Shown: in pieces, positions 20,291-35,000 of the stretch
Position numbering within the stretch: the stretch's first letter is position 1
How the letters are laid out: each line of letters opens with the position of its first letter
Source of the DNA: Candidula unifasciata
Taxonomy: Eukaryota > Mollusca > Gastropoda > Stylommatophora > Geomitridae
DNA: 64,000 nt
Reading direction: 5' to 3'
Assembly (NCBI GenBank): GCA_905116865.2
Contig: CAJHNH020001149.1
Location: 100,001-164,000, forward strand
Position numbers and translations under genes: made by a program
The notes under the pieces: model-generated
What the model was told of the DNA's origin: nothing
Databases searched by the model: none
The model's input: only the letters and a program-made list of their open reading frames with translations

Positions 20291-22681
20291 ACTTCCTATT
20301 TAATCTAGGAAGGTGGGCTCACCTGGGTCATGACTCCAGGCCTCGATCTTTCCCTGCTGGGGTTTATTGGATTCTGGGAAATGAAAAAGACGATATGGTG
20401 ACTCTGCAACAGGTATTCTGAGATTTGGTTTTGTATTTGTGCGGTGGCAAAATTAGCCGCTTGCCTTCACCAACAGAGTGACAAGCTTACGGTTGGTTTA
20501 TCTGATAGACGTTAGACTTTGGCAATTAGCAGAGAGATACTGGTAGACATTTATCGGGCATTTTGGTTATTAGGGATAAAAAGCTTTTTTCCACCAGCGG
20601 CTCAAACCAGTCTACTGAGATCCCCCCCCCCCCCCCCCCCCACGACGCTCTGTTGTGTCTAAAGCCAGATCAAAGCCCTTTCAGCTGCTTTGCCCAATTG
20701 TTTTAGGGACCGTTTAAGCTTTTTTCACCCAGGAGTTCGCACCCAGCGGCAACAGCGCCGCACACGGGCTGAGCAGCATGAGTTCGGTCGACTGACGGAG
20801 ATTGGCGGTTTGTCTGGCTGACTTCATGCCGGTGGTACGTTTAACTAGTTAGACTGTAGATCTAAATATCAATGTGTATCCTCGATCGGAGATTACTATT
20901 TCAGGTCGCTAGAAGCGAACTCTTTCCTTGTTAGTTAGGGTTCTTAGCGAGTGGCATGTCTGAACACGATGATCATTGTTGATGTTTTATTATTTGTGAA
21001 CCACGTGAGTTTGTGTTCAGTAAAATAAACAGATGTTCAGTGTGATAATTATAGTTCTAGCTTTTTTGATTCGAATTAGGACTTGTAGTTAGTGTGACTA
21101 GTTTTACTGTTCCTACTGATTAGACTTCATACAAATATGTCCTGTCAGGGTCTAGAGACATTTGGTATTAGCACCCGCCTAACAAATTTTTTTTAAACTT
21201 GTTTCTGGGGCAGCTTGAGTGTGGGTTTGGCTTCCACTCACCCCGACAATATTTAATAGAGCTCTTGTAGGTTTGGAGTATAGATATGTTTAAGGAGTAG
21301 ATTTTTAAATTGTCCTTTATAGTGTCTCTCCCTCTCCCTTACTACAATATTCTAATTAGGTTTTGCTTCTAGCACACTAGGAAAACGACAACAGCCAAAA
21401 AAAATGCTAGGGTTGGTTATGCAACGACATGTAAAGGAAACGCACTTAACTCTCCCCCCCCCCCCCTCACACTTTATTTGTAATGAACCCTAAGAAAGGA
21501 AATCACGGAGCTCCCGGGAAAGTCCAGTATTCTAGCCGTGTTATGGGTTAATATTAGTTAGCTAAGTTTTAGGCTCTGTTTTAGCTGCCACCGCCACAGA
21601 GACACTGAGTAACTTTAACCCCTAACCCCAACCCATAACACCCGCATTATATTGACCTTCCTCGGAGACTCAAGGGTATCTGTAGTTGGGAGTGAATTAA
21701 AAATAAAGTGCTTTCTTCCCTAAACAAGCAAAACCAATTATCCAATGTGTGCATAAGATGGAGATGATGTAGAAATAACCCAACACGGATTTATTCAGAA
21801 ATGTTCACACACTGTTTGACGTGTAAGTGTTTAATTATACCCTTCAGACACTTCAACACAAAGAAAGAATGCATTGCGACATATAAGCAGCATTAATTTA
21901 TTGGGTACAGATTCTATTGAAGAATACAAACCGTTTGTTTGGCAAAATGTACCGGAGCGCTGACATATAGACAGTTTGGGGTTTATGATGGGTAGGGGGA
22001 ACGAGAGAACGAAGAAGGGTTGACCCTCTTATAAGTTTTCTTCAAGTGAGGATTGGGGCCTCAGGGGTCCCAAAGCTTGTTAAAGTGCACGGTAATAATA
22101 ATATAACTGTGCTGAAAGAAAGATGAAAATATTGGAAATAATGTAACACATATACAGAAATTCTTAAAAAGGTAACTTTTATACAGGGTTCGGTGGAAGG
22201 GGGACATTCCCCTCGTTTTCTAGATGTGGAGGGTCGGGGGAGGAAGGGGTTTTGTCCAATCTTAACACATATTTCGTGAAGGGGGTCAGGGAGACACCCA
22301 TGCCTTCCACATTCTTTTACAGGCTCAAGATGTCTCAACCCCAGGTTCTGACGCCCTTAAAACCTAAAAGAAGAGTGAAATTAGAATTGTTGCAACGATG
22401 TAATTAGCCCAACCTAAGGAGATCACAAGACAGCAGTGGTGGTTTCCATTTTGTTGTTGTTTGCTGCAGTATAGGTTGTTGTGTTCTAGTACTGATTTCA
22501 AGGACAATATTTGGTATGGTTTTTCCCGTGTTTTTTATGGACATAAAATAATGTCTTCTTATTTGCCGCACTCGTGATGCCTTAATGCGTCGCAGAGAGA
22601 AGTAGGATGTGGTTTCCTGACTTTGTTGCTAACTGCGTTTTCATTTCATTTTGCGTTTTTGTAGTGTCTCTTTTTATTTAC
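20291..22681. other. Intergenic DNA with little recognisable content
   Basis: A C-run at about 20622-20641, a shorter C-run near 21455 and an F1 3'-tail fragment at about 21375-21455 (AACAGCCAAAAAAAATGC). No gene was recognised. Confidence 0.55.
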
Positions 22682-22811
22682 TCCATCCATCCGTCCATCC
22701 ATCCATCCATCCATCCATCCATCCATCCATCCATCCATCCATCCATCCATCCATCCATCCATCCATCCATCCATCCATCCATCCATCCATCCATCCATCC
22801 ATCCATCCATT
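22682..22811. repeat. (ATCC)n tetranucleotide, about 32 copies
   Basis: Nearly perfect CCAT/ATCC repeats. The Ile-His-Pro-Ser frames over it are by-products. Confidence 0.97.
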
Positions 22812-23404
22812 CCTGTCTTTTTCCCTGGTCTCTTGCTTGAAGCCTTCTGTTCTCATGTAATGCGCTCTGGTTACTGATTTTGTTCCATTCCGATAAGTTT
22901 ATGCAATTTTGTATGTTTGATGTTCTATGACATCATTTACTGGTATTATGCCTACTGTTATGCGTAGTTCTTAGTTAGTTGATCTGTCTTTTCTTGTTTT
23001 TTCCCACCGCATTTCTTACGTATTTCACAATGTTTAATTTCTCGTAATTAAATAATAATTGGAGAGAAATATAACCAGAGGAGTTCCACCAAGAATTGAG
23101 ATACCACTACCACTATCACCACCAAGAGCCGTTTTAACGGCATTATGGGCGACCTGGCAAACCAAAATGCTGGAGTCACTTTGACATTCACTAACAGGAA
23201 ATACATATAAATTGTTCAAGAATATTAAATATATGTTTATTTTACTGTCGCTTCCACGAAACTGATGCTAAAGCACAAACACAGATTAGATTGTACAGTG
23301 GGAAATTACTGCAAATGTGTTTCTTGGAAAGTCCATTGACATTTAAAGGTCAGTCTAAGGCCCTGCTGGCAAGTGCCCAGCTGACCCGTACGTTCAGACG
23401 GCCA

Positions 23405-24478
23405 TGCCATCACCACTACCACCACCACTACGACCACCACTACCACCATCACAACTACCACCACCACTACCACCACCACTACCACCACCACTACCACCAT
23501 CACAACTACCACCACCACTACCACCACCACTACCACCACTACTACAACTACTACCACCACTACTACCACCACTACCACCACTACTACCACTACTACCACC
23601 ACTACCACTACTACCACTACCACCACCACCACTACCACCACCACTACCACTACTACCACCACTACCACCACTACCACTACTACCACTACTACCACTACTA
23701 CCACCACTACCACCACCACCACCACCACCACTACCACTACTACCACTACTACCACCACTACCACCACTACTACCATTACCACCACTACTACCACTACCAC
23801 CACTACCACCACTACTACCACTACAACTACTACTACCACTACAACCACTACCACCACTACCACCACCACCAACCACCACTACCATTACCACCACCACTAC
23901 CACCACCACCAATACCATTACCACCACTACTACCACCACCACTACCACCACCACTACCACTACCACCACTACTACCACTACCACCACCACTACCACCACC
24001 ACCACCACCACCACTACCACCACCACCAACCACCACTACCACCACTACCACCACCACCACTACCACTACCACCACTACTACTACTACCACCACACTACTA
24101 CCACCAGGACCACTACAACTAACCACCACTACTACCACTACCACTACCTACCACTACCACCCCTACTAACACTACACCACTACTACCACTACACTACCAC
24201 CACCACCACCACCACTACTACCACCACTACTACCACTAGCACCACAACTACCACCAGTACTACCACCACTACCACCACTACTACCACCACTACCACCACA
24301 ACTACCACCACTACCACCACTACCACCACTACTACCAATACTACCACCACTACCACGACTACTACCACGACTACTACCACCACTACCACCACTATTAACA
24401 CTACTTCCACTACCACCACTACCACCACTATCACCACTACCACCACTACTACCACTACTACCACCACTACCACCATTA
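23405..24478. repeat. (CCA/CTA)n trinucleotide tract of about 1.07 kb
   Basis: Built of CAC/TAC-type triplets (CCA mixed with CTA) and open in several frames. These give His/Tyr, Pro/Leu or Thr frames on plus and Val or Gly/Ser frames on minus. The flanking LTFKGQS-like segment is not a known domain. I treat no frame here as a gene. Confidence 0.95.
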
Positions 24479-24650
24479 AATGCCTAATGATGTGTGAATT
24501 CGTAATTAGGTGAGGATCTGGACATTAAAGTAATAAAAATAGTGCACCTGCTAAACGCACTGCAGTCAGCATCTACACCTTAACAGTCTTTCTTTATTGC
24601 AAGACACAGATGCAGCTGCACAGGACAATGTGACTATTACTGTAGCCTTA

Positions 24651-24669
24651 GGGGGGGGGGGGGGGGGGG
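24651..24669 (+). repeat. Run of 19 G followed by an A-run
   Basis: G-run, then CGA and about 15 A, between the two trinucleotide tracts. Confidence 0.85.
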
Positions 24670-24726
24670 ACGAAAAAAAAAAAAAAAGAAAGAAAATTGA
24701 AATGCGTAAACGCCTGAGAACAAAAG

Positions 24727-25815
<1,089 letters not shown>

Positions 25816-25947
25816 CAACGAAGACGACGACGACGTCGATGTGACCATGAAGTCGACAATTATTCATAACTGTAGGAAATTCTCATATTTGATGCGGTAT
25901 TGTTGTTACTGATGCCGTTAATTTGTGCTCTGTGCCTTTGTGCAGAC

Positions 25948-26058
25948 ATGGAGACGAGCATCCCCGAGGAGAGAAAAGTGGTCTATAAGTTTCTCGGCAG
26001 CTCAGGAATCAAGGTGTCCAATATTTGTCTAGGATCTACCACTTTTGGAGAGGGGCCA
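25948..26058 (+). CDS. Gene B exon 1
   Basis: 111 bp, [17 protein letters not shown] through [18 protein letters not shown]. Donor GTAAGT. Confidence 0.92.
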
Positions 26059-29000
26059 GTAAGTCGTTAGACATCCAGCCACATTGATGTTGTGTGTGTG
26101 TTATGTGTATGCTTATGCGCGTGTGTATGTTTGTGCATGTGTATATGTGTGCGTGTGTGAGTGTGTGTGCGTGTGTGCGTGTGTATATATGTTTGAGTGT
26201 CTATGGTGTGCGTGAGCCTGCGTGTGTGTGAACGTTCGAGCGAGGGGCAAGAAAACAAACACCAGCCTACCCTAGAGAACTGATCATAATGAGTTTTTTC
26301 AAAACGTATAATTATGAAAGGTCAGTTCTGGCTGTTTTATTCCTTTCTTATGCCCCAGATTGGTCTACCTGGTCAGACGGACGAGGACACGTCCCACGAA
26401 ATTCTCCAGCGGTTCTCAGATTGGGGCGGGAATTTCATTGACACGGCTGACCATTACGGGTTTGGTAATTCTGAGACCATCATTGGGAAATGGCTGGAAA
26501 GGTAAAAGTTGATCATCCTCATCACCACGACGGCAAACACCACCACTACCATCATCATCGTAATCTTCATCATTATCGCCATTATCCTTTTGCTTTGTTC
26601 ATAAGCCATGTAGAGCTCGCGTTCTTTTATGCTCGATCCCGTCCAGTATCTTTGACCTCTCTCACCGACATTCATTAAAGGGTTTCTCTTGAACGTTCTC
26701 GTTTCCCCACTTCATTTGTCTGCGTTATCAGTGTTTATTAGATTTTCTGTGTGCTCCTTCTCGGGATATGCCATCTACGTTGCCATCTTCTTTTTCTTAT
26801 AGCTGTTTATGTCAGCGTTGTTCAGATATTTCTCTTATTTATTCTCATTCTTGAATTGATCCTTTTAAAGGATCACCAGTTTCTTAAAATGTTTGTTTTC
26901 AAACTTGATAGTTAACATACTTTAGACATGTTCTCCCGGTGGTTCCAGTGATGTGGGAAACGAACAGACAGATATACTGGCTGGCTTTCCGCCACACAGT
27001 GGTAAGCTGATGCATGACAAGCCATATGCTGTAAGGTTCCTTGGGAAAGGGGGGGGGGAGGGGGGCACACAGAGGTCATCACGGTCCGAGGAGAATGGCG
27101 CTGCAAGAAGTGACATGACTCTCTGGTCGACAGTCAACACTCAAACAAGGGGCGAGTCGGATATGCAGTCAGACTGTTCCAGGCATTGTCGGGACTTGAC
27201 GTGAGCTCTGAGCTTGTAGCTAAAGATGCTTACTGGAATGTCACGAATGTTGTGTTGTCGATTCTTAATTCAACATTTAAAATATGTGCAGGGGCAAACA
27301 AAGATGTAATGAAATCGTTATTCAACAGATAGGATTAAACAGCATCAAGTTATCATTTTAAAATGTAATTTTAACAGACAAACCCGTGACAAATTTGTGA
27401 TCGCCACAAAATGTCGTTTTAACATGGGAACAGAGCACAACGTCAACAACGTCGGACTGAGTCGACGTCACATTACTGAAAGTATCGATAGAAGTCTTCA
27501 GAGACTGCACACAGACTTTGTGGATCTATACCAGGTGGGTAGATTCTCTTTAACAGCTTTATCTTTATCAGGTGGGTGGGTAATCTTTATCAGGTGGGTG
27601 GGTAATCTTTATCAGGTGGGTAAACAAAATTAATTAAAGTACCCTTTTCCACGCCTTTAGGCGAATAGGGCATATAGGGCTAGACCTATATTTTTAAAGA
27701 ACAATCGGCACAAGATGGATAATGAGGTCAGAATCACGCCGGTCGCCTTTACTTTCCGGGACTGCACCCAGTACCAACTCAGGCTGGGTCGACCTGGGAG
27801 CCAAGGTCATTTTTGAGAAAGGTCCGGCTCCGCCAGAAAGCGAACCCGCGACCTTCCGATCCGCGGCGAGAGTCTAGCTGCTCCACCACGGCTACTCCCT
27901 ATCAGGTGGGTGGGTCATCTTTATAAGGTGGATGGGTCATCTTTATCAGGCGAGTGGGTCATCGGTAAGAGGTGAATGGGTCATCTGTTGGCTGTTGCCA
28001 ACAAGTCGGTTAAGGAGTTGAATAGATTCCAACAAGCTACAGGGAGATAGTGGTGACAGCTTTTTCTTTAAAACGACTAGCAATAGTATGCAACCCTGTG
28101 TATTTCTAGAGAAAACAAAAGGTAGCGATGCTCATCGTCATCATCATCATCGTCATCCCGTAAAACTGCGTGTCGTTGAGTCACTAGCTGCTGTTGACTG
28201 ACTGATCAGCTTCCTCTAGCTTTAACGACCTGGCACCATGGACTTCATGGCTGCATGCCTAAGACCTGTCCAGTCTGTGAAGTTCTGCATCTACGTCTAT
28301 CTTATGTATACCTCCTCTCCTCTTCAACTCTACTGAGCCCTGTAATACTGTTTTTTGAGAGGCCGTTTGATCTTACTACCTGTCCTTACCATTGCATTTT
28401 CTGTCTTCTGATTATAGTTACATGTTGGCCAGAGATGACAAAATCACAACAGTTTTTAGTTCCTGTTTAAAATATTCAAAAGATCACTATTTCACACAGT
28501 GAACCCTTTCGTTTTTTGTTACCTTTAAACTAGGCCCATTTGTAGTCCGGATAGTCACGACCCTAATAATTGAGGTGTTCTTAGGCATTGCGAACGCGCT
28601 TCGAAATGCCGGGGTGCCGGCTTCGATCCCAGCTGCGGACTTTGCGCTTTGCGTTGGTATCGACAGTGGTATCGAGAAGCCGACCGGTCAGAAAGCAATG
28701 ACAAACTACTGGACGTTAACGGACCCAGAAAAATCCACAACAGCCACACAAAAATGCTTGGGTTGGTTCTGCAACGTCCTGTTAAGGATACGCAACTAAC
28801 TAATTGTAGTTATAATTGGGGCATCGTAACGTTTATGCAAGCTGGCATTCACTGCAGTTCTTGGACAGAAACTCATTAAGATCAGATAATGAGTTTAGTT
28901 TACGATAAAGGGGAAACAAATCAGTATCAATTAACCTAACTGGCTTCTCGTTTTTCAGACTCACGAGTGGGATGATGGGACTCCTGTTGAGGAAATTTTA

Positions 29001-32000
29001 CGGACTCTGGATGACCTAGTTCGCGTGGGCAAAGTCCGTTACGTCGGGGTCAGCAATGTCTCTGGCTGGCAGATGCAGAGTCTGGTGGAGACAAGCCATA
29101 GACTTGGCTTCAACAACATTATCAGTTTACAGGTATGCTGTCTCCTTGGATTGTCATGTGTTTTCCTTTTATGTGTGTGATGTTTTCTTCTTCTTCTTCT
29201 TCTTTCTTCTTCTTCTTCTTCTTCTTCTTCTTCTTCTTCTTCTTCTTCTTTTCTTCTTCTTCTTCTTCTCTTCTTTTTCTCCTTCTTCTTCTCCTTCTTC
29301 TTCTTCTTCTTCTTCTTCTTCTTCTTCTTCTTCTTCTTCTTCTTCTTCTTCTTCTTCTTCTTCTTCTTCTTCTTCTTCTTCTTCTTCTTCTTCTTCTCCT
29401 TCTTCTTCACTTTTGCCGGCTATAAACGCCAGCGGAAACTTCTGCAAAGGTCCCTCTAGACCGTTACAATATAGAGAATCGACACTCGGTGTATGAAGTG
29501 GTCAACACCACACCGGTCGTTTGTACTTACCAGGACCCCGTCCTCCAATACAGCAACCATTTAAGTGTCTTCATGCTCAATGGGTCCAGTAGAAGTTAAC
29601 TCTCCTATCTTCTTTCTTTTGCACCGCAACTGATTTGTGCATTCTTGACCTTGTTTAATATCCACTTCCAGCAAGCTATTCGTGGTCTCTTCTAACTCAT
29701 TTGTCTAAACGTCTTTTGAACGATGCGCATTCAATTTTTCTGCCCGGTTAATAGTTATTTTTTTTAACCAGCCACTGCAGATACAATCAGTATGTTGGCT
29801 TTTTAATTTCCTATCACCCCATCGTGACCCGATGTACAGCCAAGATAGTTTGTGATGGTGTCAACCCAGCCTAGACGAAGTTTATCAGTTCTGACCTTCT
29901 TATAAGTGCTTTAGTTACCTTTAGTTCCTTCAGCCAGATGATTATAGTTATGTCAGGACAATGTTTTTCTTAGTAAATTTCCAGATCACGTTAGTGCAGG
30001 CTGGCCCGTTTGTCTGTCACTCAGGTGGCCTGTGCTCAAAGCCTTATCGAAGCTATCATTAGTAGCATAATTAGACAATAGCTCTCGAGGTGAACCATCT
30101 TGAAGGTTACCACTGTCGGGAAGATGCAGGAGTTCGAGGGAAAGAAAGAGCTGTTTTCTGGCTACAAAAGCAAAAGCTACGGGAACACTTCTGTTGTACA
30201 AGTAAGACACTCTAAAGACTATTTATGAACGAATGTTGACAGAAGACACCAGATTACACAAAGTAAAATATGTAGGAATGTGTGAACGAAAAAATAGGAA
30301 TGGATCCAGCAAGGAGGGACGTATGAGAGGAAGAGAACGAAGTGTGTCTAATCAGTGTGCTAGGGTACCAGTTAGTATCTACACCTTAAGACATTTGCTG
30401 CAGGAGACAGAGCATCGGATATGTCCGGTGCGCGATATTGTAGATTCCTAAATCAGTAATCAGCAAAGAATACAAGAAAACATTTCAGAGAAACAAGGAC
30501 GTCAACGAGTGAGGATTTTTCTAAACACTTTCGAAATTCAGCAAAGATGGAGTAAAGCCAGTCAAGTTGTATGCCAAATGGCATCAATTTTGAAATGCAG
30601 GCATGTGAATATGAACACTAAAGAAGCACTGTTTCACACAATATTCTTACTAACGCTATGCTGTCAAGAACAAACATGGACATTGTCTTCAGAGAACAGA
30701 AGGAAAATAACTACGACAGAAATGAAATGTTTACGTACTATGCTAGGTTTAACGAGGAAAGATCGACTTAGGAATGACGATATCAAGAGGAGAGTCAGAA
30801 CAGAACCAGTATTGAACTTTATAGACAGGCAAAAAAAATTCAGATGGTTCCACGCAGAACATGGACCGCAGAAATATCAGAGACAAGTGAACAGAAGGTC
30901 GCATTCCAGAGATCTTTTCCTGCACTTACCACGCGAGTCATTCCAGGCGTAAGGAAAAGAAGAAGAAGAAGAAGAAGAAGAAGAAGAAGAAGAAGAAGAA
31001 GAAGAAGAAGAAGAAGAAGAAGAAGAAGAAGAAGAAGAAGAAGAAGAAGAAGAAGAAGAAGAAGAAGAAGAAGAAGAAGAAAAAGAAGAAGAAGAAGAAG
31101 AAGAAGAAGAAGAAGAAGATGTCAGTCTAACGCCTTATCTTCAACTCGCTACATGTCATGGAAATAAATCTTCTACTTTTGTTTGCTTGTTTGTTTTGTT
31201 ACTGAAAACGCAAATGACAATTTCTGAATATGCTGTTTCATGTTGCATAGCAACAGTACAGTCTGATGAGCCGCGCCTCAGAGCTGGAGTCATTCCAAGT
31301 GTGTAAGGCGAGGGGCGTTGGGGTTTTGCCATGGAGTCCCCTTAAAGGGTGAGTGGGTGCAATTTATCCTTTCTTAACTCATCATCACGTTATGAAGCTA
31401 GTTCTTTCTTTAACTGTTTCATCTTTGCAATCTCGTATTAGAAATATATTTTACTTGCAATATGGCACTTTATCTTTATCCTATGTAATAAAACACTCTC
31501 ATTTAAAATCAGAAAACGAGTACTGAAATGTTATCAAGCCTTTCTGTTGTATGGCATTGAATCTTGGAATGTGAGTAAACAAATTAGGAAATGTTGGGAG
31601 GCTACTGAGATTTGGTTCATGAGATGAACGTTGCAAATACCTTTGACTGCCAGAATAACTAACAATGATTTCCTGGAAATGGCTAATGAAAGTAGAACAT
31701 TATATGCAACAATGAGAAGGAGACAAACAAAGTTCTTTGGTCATGTGATGAGAAAAGGAGCACTGGAAAATATCGTTACGACTGGAAAGATCAATGGTAG
31801 AAGAGGCAGAGACAGACGAAGAGAATTGATGGTGGATGGATTAAGAAAGTGGCGTCGAGGAATATAATCAGTCGAATTGATTCAGAACACCAAAGACCGA
31901 GAACTTTGGAGATGCATGAAACTCTACGCCAGCTGGCAAGGAACTTGTTGATGATGACGTAATGTATATTCTTTATGTCGCAATGGAGCATAGGCCTTTA

Positions 32001-35000
32001 TCAACTTTAGCCAGGTCTTCTCGACAATAGAGATTGCATGCATCTCACCTTGTGACATCCGTTTCGTTCGAATTCTCTTCTCCGTGTGTTTCTACTTTTT
32101 TTTTTAAGTCAGTGCAAGGACGTTCTAGTTGTATCGTTCTCATGCTTTTATAACGTGTGTCAGATCTAATGACAGCGTCATTTCCTCCCCTCTCGGTTCA
32201 CTAGGACATGTTTAGTTCTCTCCTAAAATTCAACATTAGTTGTTTAGCATAACATTTCATTTCCTCTTTTCTTCGCAGGAAGTGACTGCAGTTTTTTAAT
32301 GATATTTTTAGCAAACTGTAATTGTTTCAGCTCTACACATTTCAAACCTGTATTTACGGTGTTTGTATATATATATACATAATAAAAAAATTGTGTTAGG
32401 CCTAGCTGTCCATGTTTTTGGAGTTTTAGAAACGCTGGCATATCAACGGCATTGCGGAAAACCTCCGTAACTTTATGCTAAGGTCACGTGGCTCAAGGTC
32501 TACCAATCATAAGTGAGCTAGTGTGTATATGGGATCTGTGGAGTAAAACATTACTTTTACAGAAATGTCTGTCATCTTCTGTTAGAGGCTTGTTGACTGG
32601 GAAGGTGAAGCGTGGAGTCAAACCTACAGAAGGTCGGATCGGCTGGGCAGCGGAGAGCAGGACCCGGGACATGGAGATATGTCCTCACTGGTCAAACTTT
32701 AACAACCAGACCTTTGATGTCATAGAGACAGTCGAGGAGATTGCTAAACAACGAGGTGAGTTTTTGTGTTTCCTGTATTTAGCCTACGGTTAGTCAGATA
32801 CTAGTGGTGAAGTCTTCCGAGCATGTCCTTCCGCTGCCTTATGTTATCGTTATCCTAATCGTCGTTGACGTTGTCATCATCACCGTCATCATCGTCAGTT
32901 TTGTATACAATGTTTAGTTCTAACTACATTTCTACATGTAGCAATCTAACGTTTCCAAGCTCTCAGTTTGTATGGCAGACCAACTGGACCTGAAGAACTG
33001 ACACCATCTCAATGCTGACAGAAGACCAGCAGGACAAGCCTAGATACCTCGTTCAATCGCTAAAGAAGTTGCAATAGGGACGATCCTAGCGGTTACAGCA
33101 GCCCGGTGTAACCTTCAGTTCTCTGTGGGTTAGGTTAGTTGCGTATCCTTTACAGGACGTTACAGAACCGACACCAGCATTTTGTTTTGGCTGTTTGTAT
33201 TTTTACTAGGCAGTCTTACTGTCAATAGTTTGCCATTTCTTTCTAAACGGGCAGCTTTCGGTACCATTGTCGAAACCGATCCAAGGCGGTCGGCTACCTA
33301 AACAAATCTGTGGGTAAGGATATATATTGTTGTGTCCATAACTAAATATCTCAAGACAAGGGGTCCGATCTGTAGGCGAGTGTCACGACTGGGCATACAA
33401 CCGTATAATTAGTGGAGAAGAGATGTAACCTTATCAACTCTAGACAAGTAATATATCTGTAAAAAGTAAAGTAAGTAAAGTTCCCTTTTCACGCCTTTCG
33501 GCGCATCGGGCATATGGGCAGAGCGTCCCATATTTTTACAGACCATCAGCACTCTGTGGGTAATGTGGTCAGCATTACGCCGGCTGTCTTTACTTTCCCA
33601 GGACAGCGCATCCTGGTACCCATTTTAGGCTGGGTCGACCTGCGACGTCCCATACCACGATAAAAATCCACGCAGCCCACGCAGGTTTCGATCGCGGTAT
33701 GCTGGCTTACGAGTCGGACTCCCAACGCCTTAGCCACGGACGCCGCATTGTAACTGTGTTTCCTCCATAAATGTGTACAACAATTGTTTCCAACAGGTCG
33801 TACCATGCCCCAGGTGGCCATTCGTTGGCTACTGCAGAAGGATATTGTATCCTCGGTCATCATAGGAGCCAGAACTCTGGCTCAACTCGACGACAACATG
33901 GGAGCTAACGGCTGGAGTTTGACCAAGGAAGAAGTATAGCCTCCTTCATTGTTATTTCAAATATTTATTTATCGTTTGATTTCCAGGATCCCATTGAAGA
34001 GAAAAAAGAAAAGACCCACTGCCTCCCCAGGAAGTATGAGGGAACAGTCAACTAATTATTGGGTGTTTCCTTTTTAGTTGGAGTGCATCTACCTGAAAAC
34101 GAGTAGAAAAAGAAGAAGAAGTAGGAAAACAAGAAGAAGAAAAAGAAGATCCTGCGTTGAGCATTAGACTCAGAACTTACATCACAGCATTCGAGATACT
34201 CCCATAAGCACCCCGTTCGTATCGTCAGCAGCCAGCGAAGAGTTATTTCTGACAGTGCCAAAGGCAGTTTGATTAAGTGTCCGGCTTGCATTTCTTTTGA
34301 ATGTTGATTGTCGACCATATCCCTATATACCACTCTCTCGAGATCATATCCCCATATACCACTCTCTCCAGACCATATTCCCATATACCACTCTCTCCCG
34401 ACCATATCCCCATATACCACTCTCTCCAGACCATATCCCCATATACCACTCTCTCCAGATCATATTCCCATATACCACTCTCTCCAGATCATATCCCCAT
34501 ATACCACTCTCTCCAGACCATATCCCCATATACCACTCTCTCCAGATCATATTCCCATATACCACTCTCTCCAGATCATATCCCCATATACCACTCTCTC
34601 CAGACCATATTCCCACATACCACTCTCTTCATACCATAATGACTTATTCTTGTCTCTGCATCGTTAGCTTTCTCGCAAAAGGTGTTGCCCACATCTAGCT
34701 TGTCGTCCATAATTTTACCACCTTGAACCAGTCAGTAGTCTGCTTTTTTATTTACTTACATTCCTGCATTGCCTTTGGATAAAATATCCAAAGAGCTGTA
34801 ACTATATGGGACCTCTGAATCTAAGTTTGTCCCTCTGCACGGAGCATACCCGTCTGCAACTTTTAGAGCATTCTGTGTGAGTCATTTACAATCAGGATAT
34901 ATAGGTATAGCTGGTTCTTAAGCCCTCACAAAGCTACTGTGACTGTAGGGACCTCCATTATCATCATATTTTGAAGTCTGAACAACGGATCAACATCATA

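Noticed and set aside
23291..24513. Long open frames rich in His/Tyr, Pro/Leu or Thr (up to 369 codons)
   Set aside because: They are frames through a (CCA/CTA)n tract. Every frame is open because the triplets lack stops; no domain, no splice context.
34297..34698. Repetitive protein ([13 protein letters not shown]) in three frames
   Set aside because: Explained by a 29-bp minisatellite inside a gene B intron; frame-independent openness argues against coding.
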